A stretch of 64,000 nucleotides of DNA from Massilia sp. Root133. GTDB taxonomy: Bacteria; Pseudomonadota; Gammaproteobacteria; Burkholderiales; Burkholderiaceae_D. Within the stretch, counting starts at the first letter, position 1. The number at the start of each line of letters is the position of its first letter. Below the pieces are notes generated by a model. The model worked only from the letters and a program-made list of their open reading frames with translations. It had not been told where the DNA came from and ran no database searches. Below, in pieces: positions 7,073-14,864 of this stretch. The DNA lies in NCBI RefSeq assembly GCF_001426525.1, contig NZ_LMEW01000023.1:1-64000 (forward strand), in the 5' to 3' direction. The position numbers and the translations under genes were made by a program.

Positions 7073-8724
7073 CGGACCGCTTCGCCTTCCACTACGCCCC
7101 CGACGGCTACTCGACATCGGGCCCGCGCCTGATGGGACGCCAGGCCGCCGGCGCCGGACTGCTGCGTGCGATCGCGACGGCGCCCGGTCTCGAGTCGGTC
7201 GGCTGCTTCGCCGGCGGCCAGGCCCACGCGGCCGAAGGCGAGCGCCTGCTGCGCGAGTCCGGCTACAAGGGCCAGGTCGACTGGATCGCGCAGGGCCGCC
7301 CGCAGGACCTGGAGCGCTACGGCACGCTGTACCACCCCGCGCCCGGCATCGAACGCCTCGCGTGGCGCCGCCAGGGACTCGGCGAGCGCCGCTACAGCCT
7401 GTGCGGCATCACGCACACGACGGCCAGCCACGCCGTGATGACGAGCCTCGCCAACCTGCTCGTGGCGCCCGTGCGCAGCTGGGATGCCGTGATCTGCACG
7501 TCGCGCGTCGTGCGCGACAGCGTGCGCCGCGTGCTGGAGCGCCAGGCCGAGTATTTGAGTGCGCGCCTCGGTGCCCAGCGCTTCGAACTGCCGCAGCTGC
7601 CCCTGATCCCGCTCGGCGTGCACGCGGCCGACTTCGACGTCGACGCATCCCGCCGCGCCACCGTGCGCCGGCGCCTGGGGTTGGAAATCGGCGACGTCGC
7701 GTTCCTGTTCCTCGGCCATTTGTCGTTCCACGCGAAGGCGCATCCGCAACAGATGTTCGCGGCGCTCGAAGCCGCGGCGCAGGGCGGTGGGCGCGTGCAC
7801 CTGGTGCTGTGCGGGTGGTTCGCCAACGAGGCCATCGACAAGGCTTTCCACGAGGCGGCCGCGCAACTGTGCCCGTCCGTGACGCTGTCGGTGCTGGACG
7901 GCCGCGTGGCCGCGAACCAGCTCGACGCCTGGGCCGCCGCCGACGTCTTCATCTCGCTCGCGGACAACGTGCAGGAGACCTTCGGCCTCACGCCGCTGGA
8001 AGCGATGGCGGCGGGCCTGCCGTGCATCGTCAGCGACTGGAACGGCTACCGCGACACCGTGCGCGACGGCGTGGACGGCTATCGCATCCCGACCGTGATG
8101 CCGGATGCGGGCGCGGGCCCCGATCTCGCGCAGCGTTACGACGATGGCGTGGACAGCTACGACGCGTACTGCGGCCATACGAGCCAGGCGGTCGCCGTGG
8201 ATGGACCGGCCCTCGCGCAGGCCTGCGCGCGCCTCGCCGGCGATGCCGCGCTGCGGCGCGAACTGGGCGAGAACGCACGCCGGCGTGCGCGCGCGGAATT
8301 CGATTGGGCCGTCGTGTTCGGACGCTACCGCGCGTTGTGGCGCGAGCTCGACGAACGGCGTCGCGCCGATGCGGCGCTCGGTCCCGCGCTGCCGGCGGTC
8401 GTGCCGGACCGGCTCGATCCGTTCGAGCTGTTCGCCACCTACCCGACGCTGCGGATCACGCCGGCGTCGATGGTGGAACTCGCGCCGGACGCATCGCTTG
8501 CGCTGCTGCGCCAGTATCGCGAGCTCGCGATCAACCGCTTCGCGCACGCGTCGCTGCCGACGCTGGAAGAGTTTGGACAGATCTTTGGATCGATCGAATC
8601 GCGGCCGATGCAGGTCGACGAGCTGCTCGACGCGCTCGGACCGTGCGACCGGCCGACTTTGCTGCGCGGACTCGCGTGGCTGTGCAAGATGGACTTGCTG
8701 CGTATCACCGCGGCGGAGGACTGA
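7069..8724 (+). CDS. GT4-family glycosyltransferase with a C-terminal extension
   Basis: 551 aa. A GT-B core spans roughly residues 1-430, with FLFLGHLSFHAKAHPQQMF, the acceptor/donor loop VQETFGLTPLEAMAAGLPC and SDWNGYRDTVRDGVDGYR. After the core, about 110 residues (from DPFELFATYPTLRITP) contain a helical block ending LLRGLAWLCKMDLLRITA that resembles a winged-helix-like appendage. It overlaps the upstream glycosyltransferase by 4 bp, so the two probably act in sequence on one glycan. Substrate unknown. Confidence 0.87.
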   Translation: MTDRFAFHYAPDGYSTSGPRLMGRQAAGAGLLRAIATAPGLESVGCFAGGQAHAAEGERLLRESGYKGQVDWIAQGRPQDLERYGTLYHPAPGIERLAWRRQGLGERRYSLCGITHTTASHAVMTSLANLLVAPVRSWDAVICTSRVVRDSVRRVLERQAEYLSARLGAQRFELPQLPLIPLGVHAADFDVDASRRATVRRRLGLEIGDVAFLFLGHLSFHAKAHPQQMFAALEAAAQGGGRVHLVLCGWFANEAIDKAFHEAAAQLCPSVTLSVLDGRVAANQLDAWAAADVFISLADNVQETFGLTPLEAMAAGLPCIVSDWNGYRDTVRDGVDGYRIPTVMPDAGAGPDLAQRYDDGVDSYDAYCGHTSQAVAVDGPALAQACARLAGDAALRRELGENARRRARAEFDWAVVFGRYRALWRELDERRRADAALGPALPAVVPDRLDPFELFATYPTLRITPASMVELAPDASLALLRQYRELAINRFAHASLPTLEEFGQIFGSIESRPMQVDELLDALGPCDRPTLLRGLAWLCKMDLLRITAAED

Positions 8725-8735
8725 TTTCGAATATC

Positions 8736-8755
8736 GCCTTTAAATAAAGGCTTTA
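8736..8755 (+). terminator. Hairpin terminator after the glycosyltransferase pair
   Basis: GCCTTTAAATAAAGGC forms a 7-bp stem with a 2-base loop and is followed by TTTAT, 11 bp after the stop codon. The T-run is short, so efficiency is uncertain. Confidence 0.5.
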
Positions 8756-9050
8756 TGCGGAATGGTAGTAACGTAATGCGCATTGTTTTGCGCGCTTGTT
8801 TTTGGAGACCAAGCAAGACGAGGAAGGAATCAAACGTTATCGCAGCGATCGTTTCGGTTGAGGTTATCGCTGGTTCACCTGTAAAAGACATGAAAAATAT
8901 TGTGTGCGGGTTGCGCACTGACAAGGTTTTCGTGTACTTTACGTGATTGAATTTGTCAAAACGTGAAGACGCCGATTTTCGAGGCGTTCAACGGGAAACA
9001 AACCGATCATAAATGGGACGCTGATTCATTCAGTATGCACGTAAGCTTAG
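8756..9050. other. AT-richer non-coding stretch
   Basis: No ORF with convincing coding character; a 63-codon frame from 8755 has no ribosome binding site and atypical composition. The stretch ends at the strong hairpin at 9051-9108, so it could be the body of an untranslated transcript running right, but no clear promoter was identified. Confidence 0.3.
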
Positions 9051-9232
9051 CGAAAAGAACAAGCCGCATTGCCTGATAAACGTCGGGTATGGCGGCTTTT
9101 TCTTTTCGCGGCCAGCGGGCTGCGATGTGGACAGCGCAGTGAGCCATCGGACTTTAGTCGTTTAGGTCGTCGGCGACGACGATTAGCCGAGGTGCCGCGG
9201 AGAGCGATTGAGCGACTACTGTATGAATACAC
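9047..9232 (-). CDS. Doubtful small Arg-rich ORF below the LexA box
   Basis: 61 codons with only one Met, at 9232, which falls inside the LexA box, so a transcript starting downstream of the box would lack this start. It is very rich in Arg and Ser and reads through the 9051-9108 hairpin. Noted because an SOS-controlled transcript could run this way; it is probably not a protein gene. Confidence 0.12.
   Translation of the reverse strand: MYSYSSRSIALRGTSANRRRRRPKRLKSDGSLRCPHRSPLAAKRKSRHTRRLSGNAACSFR
9051..9108 (+). terminator. Long hairpin with T-tract, rho-independent terminator-like
   Basis: Arms 9051-9067 and 9092-9108 pair over 17 bp with one mismatch (CGAAAAGAACAAGCCGC against GCGGCTTTTTCTTTTCG). 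The right arm contains T5CT4, the arrangement of a rightward intrinsic terminator whose A-tract lies on the left. No protein gene ends immediately upstream, so it may end a small RNA from the 8756-9050 stretch, or the leftward transcript starting at the LexA box. Confidence 0.55.
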
Positions 9233-9236
9233 AGTA
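9217..9236. promoter_or_regulatory. LexA (SOS) box
   Basis: TACTGTATGAATACACAGTA matches the proteobacterial LexA operator (CTGT-N8-ACAG with outer TA/TA), with 6-bp arms TACTGT/ACAGTA. It lies 196 bp upstream of the H1-like gene and just to the right of a non-coding stretch. Neither flanking ORF is a known SOS gene, so the regulated transcript is unidentified. Confidence 0.75.
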
Positions 9237-9321
9237 TAGCGTAAATCGGCGATGAATGCCCGGACGTTTTACGGGTTTTATCGAATCGCCGCGTCAGTTC
9301 GGCTGGTGCCGGATTCATTGA

Positions 9322-9340
9322 CGCAAACATAGCGTTTGCG
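9322..9340. promoter_or_regulatory. Dyad upstream of the H1-like gene
   Basis: CGCAAACATAGCGTTTGCG has perfect 7-bp arms around a 5-bp spacer, about 90 bp before the H1-like start. There is no T-run after it, so it looks more like an operator or 5'-UTR hairpin than a terminator. The binding protein is unknown. Confidence 0.4.
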
Positions 9341-9431
9341 CCGATGAATAATTCGCCCGACCAAGCAGACCGGGTTGGACGGGTTCAAACCATGTAGCGT
9401 AATTTCTCATCGCAGAGAAGGAGAACAGAAA

Positions 9432-10805
9432 ATGGCAACCGCCGCGAAAAAACCAGCAGCAAAGCCGGCCGCAAAAGCCGCCACCAAACCGGCCGCAAAG
9501 GCAGCAGCAGATAAACCAGCAACCAAAACCGTAGCCGCTAAAGCCGCTGCGAAGCCGGCTGCGAAAAAAGCCGCAGCGACCAAAGCTCCGGCTAAATCGG
9601 CAGCAACCAAAACCGCCGCCAAGTCGACCGCCGCCGCTAAACCCGCTGCAAAGAAAGCTGCAGCAACCAAGACCGCCGCCGCTAAACCGGCAGCAAAGAA
9701 AGCCGCTGCAACCAAGACTGCAGCAACCAAGTCGACCGCTACCAAGTCGGCTGCAACCAAGACCGCCGCCAAGTCGACCTCCGCCGCCAAACCGGCAGCG
9801 AAGAAGACTGCAGCCAAGTCGACCGCAACCAAAGCCGCCGCCAAACCGGCTGCGAAGAAAACCGCCGCCAAGTCGACCGCAACCAAAGCCGCCGCCAAAC
9901 CGGCTGCGAAGAAGACCGCTGCCAAGTCGGCCGCTGCTGCCAAACCGGCTGCCAAGAAAGCAGCAGGCAAGACCGCCGCCAAGTCGACCTCTGCTGCCAA
10001 ACCGGCCGCAAAGAAAGCAGCAGGCAAGACCGCTGCCAAGTCGACCGCCGCCGCTAAACCGGCTGCAAAGAAAGCAGCAGGCAAGACTGCCGCCAAGTCG
10101 ACCGCCGCCGCTAAACCGGCTGCGAAGAAAACTGCTGCCAAGTCGACCGCTGCCGCCAAACCGGCTGCCAAGAAAGCAGCAGGCAAGACCGCCGCCAAGT
10201 CGACCGCTGCCGCCAAACCGGCTGCCAAGAAAGCAGCAGGCAAGACTGCCGCCAAGTCGACCGCCGCCGCTAAACCGGCTGCGAAGAAAGCAGCAGGCAA
10301 GACCGCTGCCAAGTCGACCGCTGCCACCAAGCCGGCTGCAACCAAGACCGCCGCCAAGTCGACCACCGCCGCCAAGCCGGCTGCGAAGAAGACTGCAGCG
10401 ACCAAGACCGCAGCGACCAAGACCGCAGCGACCAAGACCGCAGCCACCAAGACCGCAGCCACCAAGGCCGCCGCTCCCGCCGCCAAAAGCGAAGCCAAGC
10501 CGGCAGTGAAGAAGGCCGCCGCCAAGCCGGCCGCCAAGGCTGAAGCGAAGCCGGAAGCTGCTGCTGCTGTTGCGAAGAAGCCGGCCGCCAAGAAGGCCGC
10601 AAGCAAGACCGCAACCAAGGCTGAAGCCAAGCCGGAAGCCAAGGCCGAGTCGAAAGCTGAAACCAAGGCCGACACCAAGGCCGAGACGAAAGCCGAAGCC
10701 AAGACCGACGGCAAGGACAGCGGCGCCGCTGCAGCCCCGGCCCCGGCCGCGAAGTCGGTGATCGCACCAGCAGCATGGCCGTTCCCGACCAGCAGCCGTC
10801 CGTAA
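9432..10805 (+). CDS. Histone H1-like, lysine/alanine-rich nucleoid protein (AlgP-like)
   Basis: 457 aa, almost entirely Ala, Lys, Pro, Thr and Ser. The start at 9432 follows a strong agaaggag site; the longer frame from 9375 lacks one. The body is built of KPAAKKAAGKTAAKSTAA-type repeats (roughly residues 60-330) and a charged KAEAKPEA segment follows, ending in the non-repetitive SVIAPAAWPFPTSSRP. Such proteins resemble the C-terminal tail of eukaryotic H1 and AlgP/Hc1-like bacterial proteins, bind DNA non-specifically and vary in length between strains through repeat slippage. A LexA box and a dyad lie upstream and a perfect terminator follows. Confidence 0.85.
   Translation: MATAAKKPAAKPAAKAATKPAAKAAADKPATKTVAAKAAAKPAAKKAAATKAPAKSAATKTAAKSTAAAKPAAKKAAATKTAAAKPAAKKAAATKTAATKSTATKSAATKTAAKSTSAAKPAAKKTAAKSTATKAAAKPAAKKTAAKSTATKAAAKPAAKKTAAKSAAAAKPAAKKAAGKTAAKSTSAAKPAAKKAAGKTAAKSTAAAKPAAKKAAGKTAAKSTAAAKPAAKKTAAKSTAAAKPAAKKAAGKTAAKSTAAAKPAAKKAAGKTAAKSTAAAKPAAKKAAGKTAAKSTAATKPAATKTAAKSTTAAKPAAKKTAATKTAATKTAATKTAATKTAATKAAAPAAKSEAKPAVKKAAAKPAAKAEAKPEAAAAVAKKPAAKKAASKTATKAEAKPEAKAESKAETKADTKAETKAEAKTDGKDSGAAAAPAPAAKSVIAPAAWPFPTSSRP
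9600..10480 (+). repeat. Tandem coding repeats in the H1-like gene
   Basis: Degenerate units of about 54 bp encode variants of AAKPAAKKAAGKTAAKST, with shorter ACCAAGACCGCAGC units near 10390-10465. Synonymous third-position differences show old duplication plus recent copying of some units. Copy number is likely to vary between strains and to be hard to assemble. Confidence 0.85.
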
Positions 10806-10832
10806 GCCATTCCTGCCTGGTTCAGGCAAAAT

Positions 10833-10868
10833 ACCGCTGTGTGAGCTTTCACACAGCGGTTTTTTTTT
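10833..10868 (+). terminator. Rho-independent terminator of the H1-like gene
   Basis: A perfect 12-bp stem (ACCGCTGTGTGA / TCACACAGCGGT) with a GCTT loop is followed directly by eight T residues, 27 bp after the stop codon. Confidence 0.93.
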
Positions 10869-10880
10869 CAAGGAGTCGTC

Positions 10881-11408
10881 GTGCTGCCCATTCTTAAATT
10901 GATCGTCGATACCGCGGCCGGTGTGCTGGGTGGCGTCTTGCTGCTGCGTTTCTGGATGCAGGTGACCCGCGTGCGTCCGCCGGCGTCCGTCGCGCAATTT
11001 ACGTTCACGTTGTCCGACTGGCTCGTGCGCCCGCTGCGCCGCATCGTGCCGGGCATGGGTGGTTACGACTGGGCCAGCCTGCTGGGCGCGTTCCTCGTCG
11101 TGCTGGCGGCATCGTCGATCCTGCTGCTGGCGGGGACGAGCGGCCAGGCCGTCGTGCTGATCGCCGTGGTCCGCCTGCTCGACTGGATCCTGTACGGTTT
11201 CATGGGCCTGTTGATCATCGAGGTGATCTTCAGCTGGGTCAATCCGCATGCGCCGCTGGCGCCGTTCGTCCACGCGCTCAACGACCCGCTGCTGCGCCCG
11301 TTGCGCCGCGTGATCCCGCCGGTCGGCGGCCTCGATCTGTCGGTGCTCGTGGCCTTCATCCTGATCCAGATCGCGCAATACCTGCTGCGCCAGGTGTTCT
11401 ACATCTGA
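10881..11408 (+). CDS. YggT-family membrane protein
   Basis: 175 aa with a GTG start; AAGGAG lies six bases upstream, just after the previous terminator. It has four hydrophobic helices in two repeats, each followed by the amphipathic motif PLRRIVPGMGGYD (near residue 50) and PLRRVIPPVGGLD (near residue 140), the duplicated YggT signature. It is an inner-membrane protein of poorly defined role, linked in other bacteria to cell division and osmotic tolerance. Confidence 0.9.
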   Translation: MLPILKLIVDTAAGVLGGVLLLRFWMQVTRVRPPASVAQFTFTLSDWLVRPLRRIVPGMGGYDWASLLGAFLVVLAASSILLLAGTSGQAVVLIAVVRLLDWILYGFMGLLIIEVIFSWVNPHAPLAPFVHALNDPLLRPLRRVIPPVGGLDLSVLVAFILIQIAQYLLRQVFYI

Positions 11409-11426
11409 CGCTGGCTACACCCAACA

Positions 11427-11463
11427 AAAAGCGCGCCGGTCCCGCGAGGGACGGCGCGCTTTT
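11427..11463. terminator. Bidirectional terminator between yggT and the PfkB kinase gene
   Basis: A-tract, long GC stem (AAAAGCGCGCC with GGCGCGCTTTT, plus an inner GTCCC/GGGAC) and T-tract. It lies between convergent genes and can serve both. Confidence 0.85.
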
Positions 11464-11478
11464 CATTGGCCCGACGCT

Positions 11479-12417
11479 TTAGAAGCGGTAGCCGAAGGCC
11501 GCTTCGAATTTATCCGCGATCTCCGAAGGCGTGAAGCCGTGGTTCTGGCCGCCCTGGTGGGCGATCTTGATGGAACCCAGCAGGCTCGCCAGGCGGCCCG
11601 TCGTGGGCCAGTCGAGGTCATTGGCGATGCCGAACAGCAGGCCGGCGCGGTAGGCGTCGCCGCAGCCCGTCGGATCGACGACGCTGGCCGCCGGCACGGC
11701 CGGGATCTTGTGATGCTCGCCGCCGGCGTAGATGTCCGAACCGGCTTCCCCGCGCGTGACGATGAGCGCGTCCAGGCGCGCGGCGATGTCCTGCAGGGGC
11801 AGGCCCGTGCGGTCCATCACCATCTCGAATTCGTAGTCGTTGCAGGCGAGGTAGCTGGCCTGGTCGATGAACGTCAGCAGCTCGTCGCCGCTGAACATCG
11901 GCAACTGCTGGCCCGGGTCGAAGATGAACGGCACGCCCCGTTCCGCGCAGTCGCGCGCGTGCTTGATCATGCCGTCGCGGCCGTCCGGCGCGACGATCGC
12001 GACGCGCAGCGGCAGGTAGTCGGCCAGGCTGTTCTCGTGCGAGAACTGCATGGCGCCCGGGTGGAAGGCGTTGATCTGGTTGCCGTCCAGGTCGGCCGTG
12101 ACGAAGCACTGGGCCGTGTACGCGTTCTCGATGGTGCGGATCGCGTTGGTGGCGAGGCCTTGCTGCTCCATGCGGTCGAGGTAGTCGCCGCCGTCCTGGC
12201 CGATGGTGCCCATGATGAGCGGCTCGCCGCCCAGCAGCTTCAGGTTGTAGGCGATGTTGACGGCGCAGCCGCCGTATTCCGTGCGCAGCGTCGGCACGAG
12301 GAACGAGACGTTCACGCGGTGCAGCTGGTCGGCCAGCAGGGTTTCGCCGAAACGGCCGTGGTATTGCATGATCTTGTCGAAGGCGATCGAGCCGCAGATC
12401 AGCGAGGTCTTGGTCAT
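11479..12417 (-). CDS. PfkB-family carbohydrate/nucleoside kinase
   Basis: 312 aa from the ATG at 12417, preceded by GAGG at proper spacing. A GGCAVNIAYNLKLLGG block near residue 50 is PfkB signature 1, and DPTGCGDAYRAGLL near residue 250 is signature 2 with the catalytic Asp. Family members phosphorylate ribose, adenosine or related substrates with ATP. The N-terminal ICGSIAFDKIM block is like adenosine-kinase-type members. It begins 8 bp after the DUF3426 gene and likely shares its transcript. The exact substrate is not readable. Confidence 0.85.
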   Translation of the reverse strand: MTKTSLICGSIAFDKIMQYHGRFGETLLADQLHRVNVSFLVPTLRTEYGGCAVNIAYNLKLLGGEPLIMGTIGQDGGDYLDRMEQQGLATNAIRTIENAYTAQCFVTADLDGNQINAFHPGAMQFSHENSLADYLPLRVAIVAPDGRDGMIKHARDCAERGVPFIFDPGQQLPMFSGDELLTFIDQASYLACNDYEFEMVMDRTGLPLQDIAARLDALIVTRGEAGSDIYAGGEHHKIPAVPAASVVDPTGCGDAYRAGLLFGIANDLDWPTTGRLASLLGSIKIAHQGGQNHGFTPSEIADKFEAAFGYRF

Positions 12418-12425
12418 TGGAAGCC

Positions 12426-13904
12426 TCAAGGATAGAAAACGAAAGTGTGATAACCGGACGGCTGCAGGCCGTCCAGCGTGAAATGCAGTGTGACCGGCTG
12501 TTCCGAGTGCGGGCCGAAACCGCCCGCCGGCGACGTGCCGCGCGGCAGGTAGTCGGCGGGCGCCAGCACCCGGCGCAGCACGGGCTTGTCGCTGGCGTCG
12601 GTCAACTCGAGCTCGATGCTGGGCCAGGCCAGCACGAGGCTGCCCTGGTTGCGCAGCAGCGTATTCAAGGCGTACGTGTTCGGGCCCAGCGTCGTCAGTT
12701 CACCCGTCTCGATGACGAGGTTCTCGGTCTGCGCGGGCAGCTCCACGCGGCAGCCCAGCAGGGCGCACGCGCCCGCCAGGGCCGGCTTCAGGCCCGGATG
12801 CTGCGCGGCCAGCGTGTTGCGGAAGCCCAGCACCGCCTGGGCCAGCAGCAGGAGCAGCAGCACGACGGCGCCCGCGGCCATCAGCATGCGCTGCGTGCGC
12901 CCCATGCGTTCCTGGCGGCGGCTGCGCTTGACGAATTCGGGCTCGTCGGCGTCGGCGTCGAGCGCGAGGCGCAGCTTCGGCGGTTCGATCTTCGTCGGCG
13001 TCAGCTTGGAGCGCCGCGCGCGCGCCTCGGACGTACGCGCGGCCTTGCTGCGCGCCGGCGCGATCACGGGCGGGATCATCGCCGGTGCCGGCGCGGGCGG
13101 TTCGCTCGCGGCCGATGCGCGCAGCGGCAGGAAGGGCGGGGCGTCGGATGCCGGCGCGCGCGCGGGCGGTTCCGGTGCGGGCTCGGGTTCGGGCTCCGGC
13201 TCCGGCTCGTAATCCGGCAGCGGCTGGGCGACGATTTCCTCGGTCACCGGCAGGTCGAAAACCGGTTCGATGCGGTCCGCGGGCGCGTAGGCGCTCGCTG
13301 GCGGCGGTTCGGCGACAGGGTCTTCGGCAGGCTCGGGCTCGGGCTCCGGTTCGGTGTCGGGCGCCGCGTGGACGACCGGTTCCAGTTGCGGTTCGACGCG
13401 GTCAGCGGGCGCGTAGGCGCTCGCTGGTGGCGGCGGTTCGGCGACAGGGCCTTCGGCAGGCTCGGACTCGGGCTCCGGTTCGGTGTCGGGCGCCGCGTGG
13501 ACGACCGGCTCCAGTTGCGGTTCGACGCGGTCGGCGGGGGCATAGTCCGCCGCGACCGGCGCCGCTTCCGGCCCTTCTTCGGCCTCGGGCGCGCGCCGCC
13601 ACACGTGCGCGCGCACCGGCTCGGGCTCCGGCTCCGGCTCCGGCTCGGGCACGTCGTCGGCAGGCTTCGGCAGGATGCCGAGCGGATCGAAGGTGTGGTC
13701 GAAGTCGAGGGTGTAGACGGGCAGCGCGTCGTCTTCCTGGACGGGCGCCGGCGCGGCCGGCTTGTCCAGGTCGATCAGGTGGGCGTTGCCGTCAAAGATG
13801 CGTTGGCAAGACCCGCAGCGGACGATGCCGCCGCGGAGCTTGAGCTGGTCCGCGGCGACGCGGAACGTGGTGTGGCAATGCGGGCACTGGGTGGCGAGCG
13901 CCAT
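12426..13904 (-). CDS. Zinc-ribbon (MJ0042) plus DUF3426 membrane protein
   Basis: 492 aa. The N-terminus has a zinc ribbon with Cys7/Cys10 and Cys30/Cys33. Residues about 60-290 are a Pro/Glu-rich linker with a tandem duplication. One transmembrane helix (MLMAAGAVVLLLLLLAQAVLGF) lies near residue 340, followed by the DUF3426 domain, predicted periplasmic. It follows prmA by 3 bp, the usual betaproteobacterial order. Function is unknown; the layout suggests a cytoplasmic zinc-bound head connected through the membrane to a periplasmic domain. Confidence 0.88.
   Translation of the reverse strand: MALATQCPHCHTTFRVAADQLKLRGGIVRCGSCQRIFDGNAHLIDLDKPAAPAPVQEDDALPVYTLDFDHTFDPLGILPKPADDVPEPEPEPEPEPVRAHVWRRAPEAEEGPEAAPVAADYAPADRVEPQLEPVVHAAPDTEPEPESEPAEGPVAEPPPPASAYAPADRVEPQLEPVVHAAPDTEPEPEPEPAEDPVAEPPPASAYAPADRIEPVFDLPVTEEIVAQPLPDYEPEPEPEPEPAPEPPARAPASDAPPFLPLRASAASEPPAPAPAMIPPVIAPARSKAARTSEARARRSKLTPTKIEPPKLRLALDADADEPEFVKRSRRQERMGRTQRMLMAAGAVVLLLLLLAQAVLGFRNTLAAQHPGLKPALAGACALLGCRVELPAQTENLVIETGELTTLGPNTYALNTLLRNQGSLVLAWPSIELELTDASDKPVLRRVLAPADYLPRGTSPAGGFGPHSEQPVTLHFTLDGLQPSGYHTFVFYP
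13262..13533 (-). repeat. Tandem 126-129 bp duplication in the DUF3426 linker
   Basis: Two near-identical units encode YAPADRVEPQLEPVVHAAPD followed by TEPEPE(S/P)EPAE(G/D)PVAEPP. They differ by a few bases and one added Pro codon, and a third partial copy starts YAPADRIEP. The high identity indicates recent duplication. Confidence 0.85.
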
Positions 13905-13907
13905 GCC

Positions 13908-14864
13908 TTATTTGCTGCCGTCGGCAGTCGCGCGCGGCTCCGGTGCACGTTCTGCGCCGAGCTGCCCGTGAAGAGCGACCCAGCCGTCCTGCTCGGCCCA
14001 GACGCCCAGCTTGATGAAAGGTGCGTACGCGGCGGCCACTTCCTCGGCCTGGCGCGCCAGCACGCCCGACAGAATCAGGTTACCGCCCTCGGCCACGCGG
14101 CTCGAAAGCATCGGCGCCATCAGCTTCAATGGGCTCGACAGGATGTTCGCGACGACGATGTCGAAGCGTTCTTCCCCGTGCTTCGACGCGACGAAGTCGT
14201 CCGGCACGTAGAAGTCGATCTCGCAGCGGTTGCGTTCGGCATTCAGCTTCGCCGATTCGATGGCCTGCTCGTCGATGTCGACGCCAGAGACGCCAGCCGC
14301 GCCGAGCTTCTTCGCGACCATCGCGAGGATGCCCGAGCCGCAGCCGTAGTCCAGCACCGATTTACCGGGTGCCGGGTGGGCTTCCAGCCATTCCATGCAC
14401 AGGCGCGTGGTCGGATGGCTGCCCGTGCCGAATGCGAGGCCCGGGTCGACTTCGAGGATCAGCGCGTCGGGATCCGGGGCTTCGTGCCAGCTCGGCACGA
14501 CCCAGATGTTCTTGCCGATGTGGATCGGCTCGAACTGCGATTGCGTGAGGCGCACCCAGTCGGCGTCCGCGACGGAACGGGTCGTGAATGCAGGCGCCTG
14601 CTGCAGGCCGATGGCGCTTGCTGCCTCGGCCACGATCGCGGCCTGGTCGGCATCCTCGTCCGTCAGCGCGACGACGCGGCTGTGGTCCCACGCGGCTTCC
14701 TTGGGCACCATGCCTGGTTCGCCGAACAGGGGCTTCTCGTCTTCCGTGCCTTCGTCCGCATCTTCCACCGAGACCGACAGCGCGCCCGCCTCCATCAGGG
14801 CATCAGAGAGCCCTTCGGCGTGCTCGCGTGCGATCTCGATGACAACTTCAGTCCAGCCCATCAT
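13908..14864 (-). CDS. prmA: Ribosomal protein L11 methyltransferase
   Basis: 318 aa, slightly longer than usual. The Rossmann methyltransferase domain has motif [14 protein letters not shown] near residue 170, [19 protein letters not shown] following, and [10 protein letters not shown] as the catalytic loop. It uses S-adenosylmethionine to trimethylate L11. The start overlaps the accC stop in an ATGATGG arrangement (either ATG is possible), so translation is probably coupled. Part of the accB-accC-prmA cluster typical of beta- and gammaproteobacteria. Confidence 0.95.
   Translation of the reverse strand: MMGWTEVVIEIAREHAEGLSDALMEAGALSVSVEDADEGTEDEKPLFGEPGMVPKEAAWDHSRVVALTDEDADQAAIVAEAASAIGLQQAPAFTTRSVADADWVRLTQSQFEPIHIGKNIWVVPSWHEAPDPDALILEVDPGLAFGTGSHPTTRLCMEWLEAHPAPGKSVLDYGCGSGILAMVAKKLGAAGVSGVDIDEQAIESAKLNAERNRCEIDFYVPDDFVASKHGEERFDIVVANILSSPLKLMAPMLSSRVAEGGNLILSGVLARQAEEVAAAYAPFIKLGVWAEQDGWVALHGQLGAERAPEPRATADGSK

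Noticed and set aside
8755-8946. 63-codon plus-strand ORF after the glycosyltransferases
   Set aside because: No ribosome binding site, composition unlike neighbours, and it begins at the end of a hairpin.
9600-10480. Repeat array that could be mistaken for CRISPR
   Set aside because: Units are contiguous, in frame and translated as Ala/Lys repeats; no unique spacers.
9315-11378. A 687-codon minus-strand ORF opposite the H1-like gene, Gly/Cys/Arg rich
   Set aside because: It is the antisense of Ala/Lys repeats and runs through a perfect terminator and into yggT; no ribosome binding site and no family resemblance.
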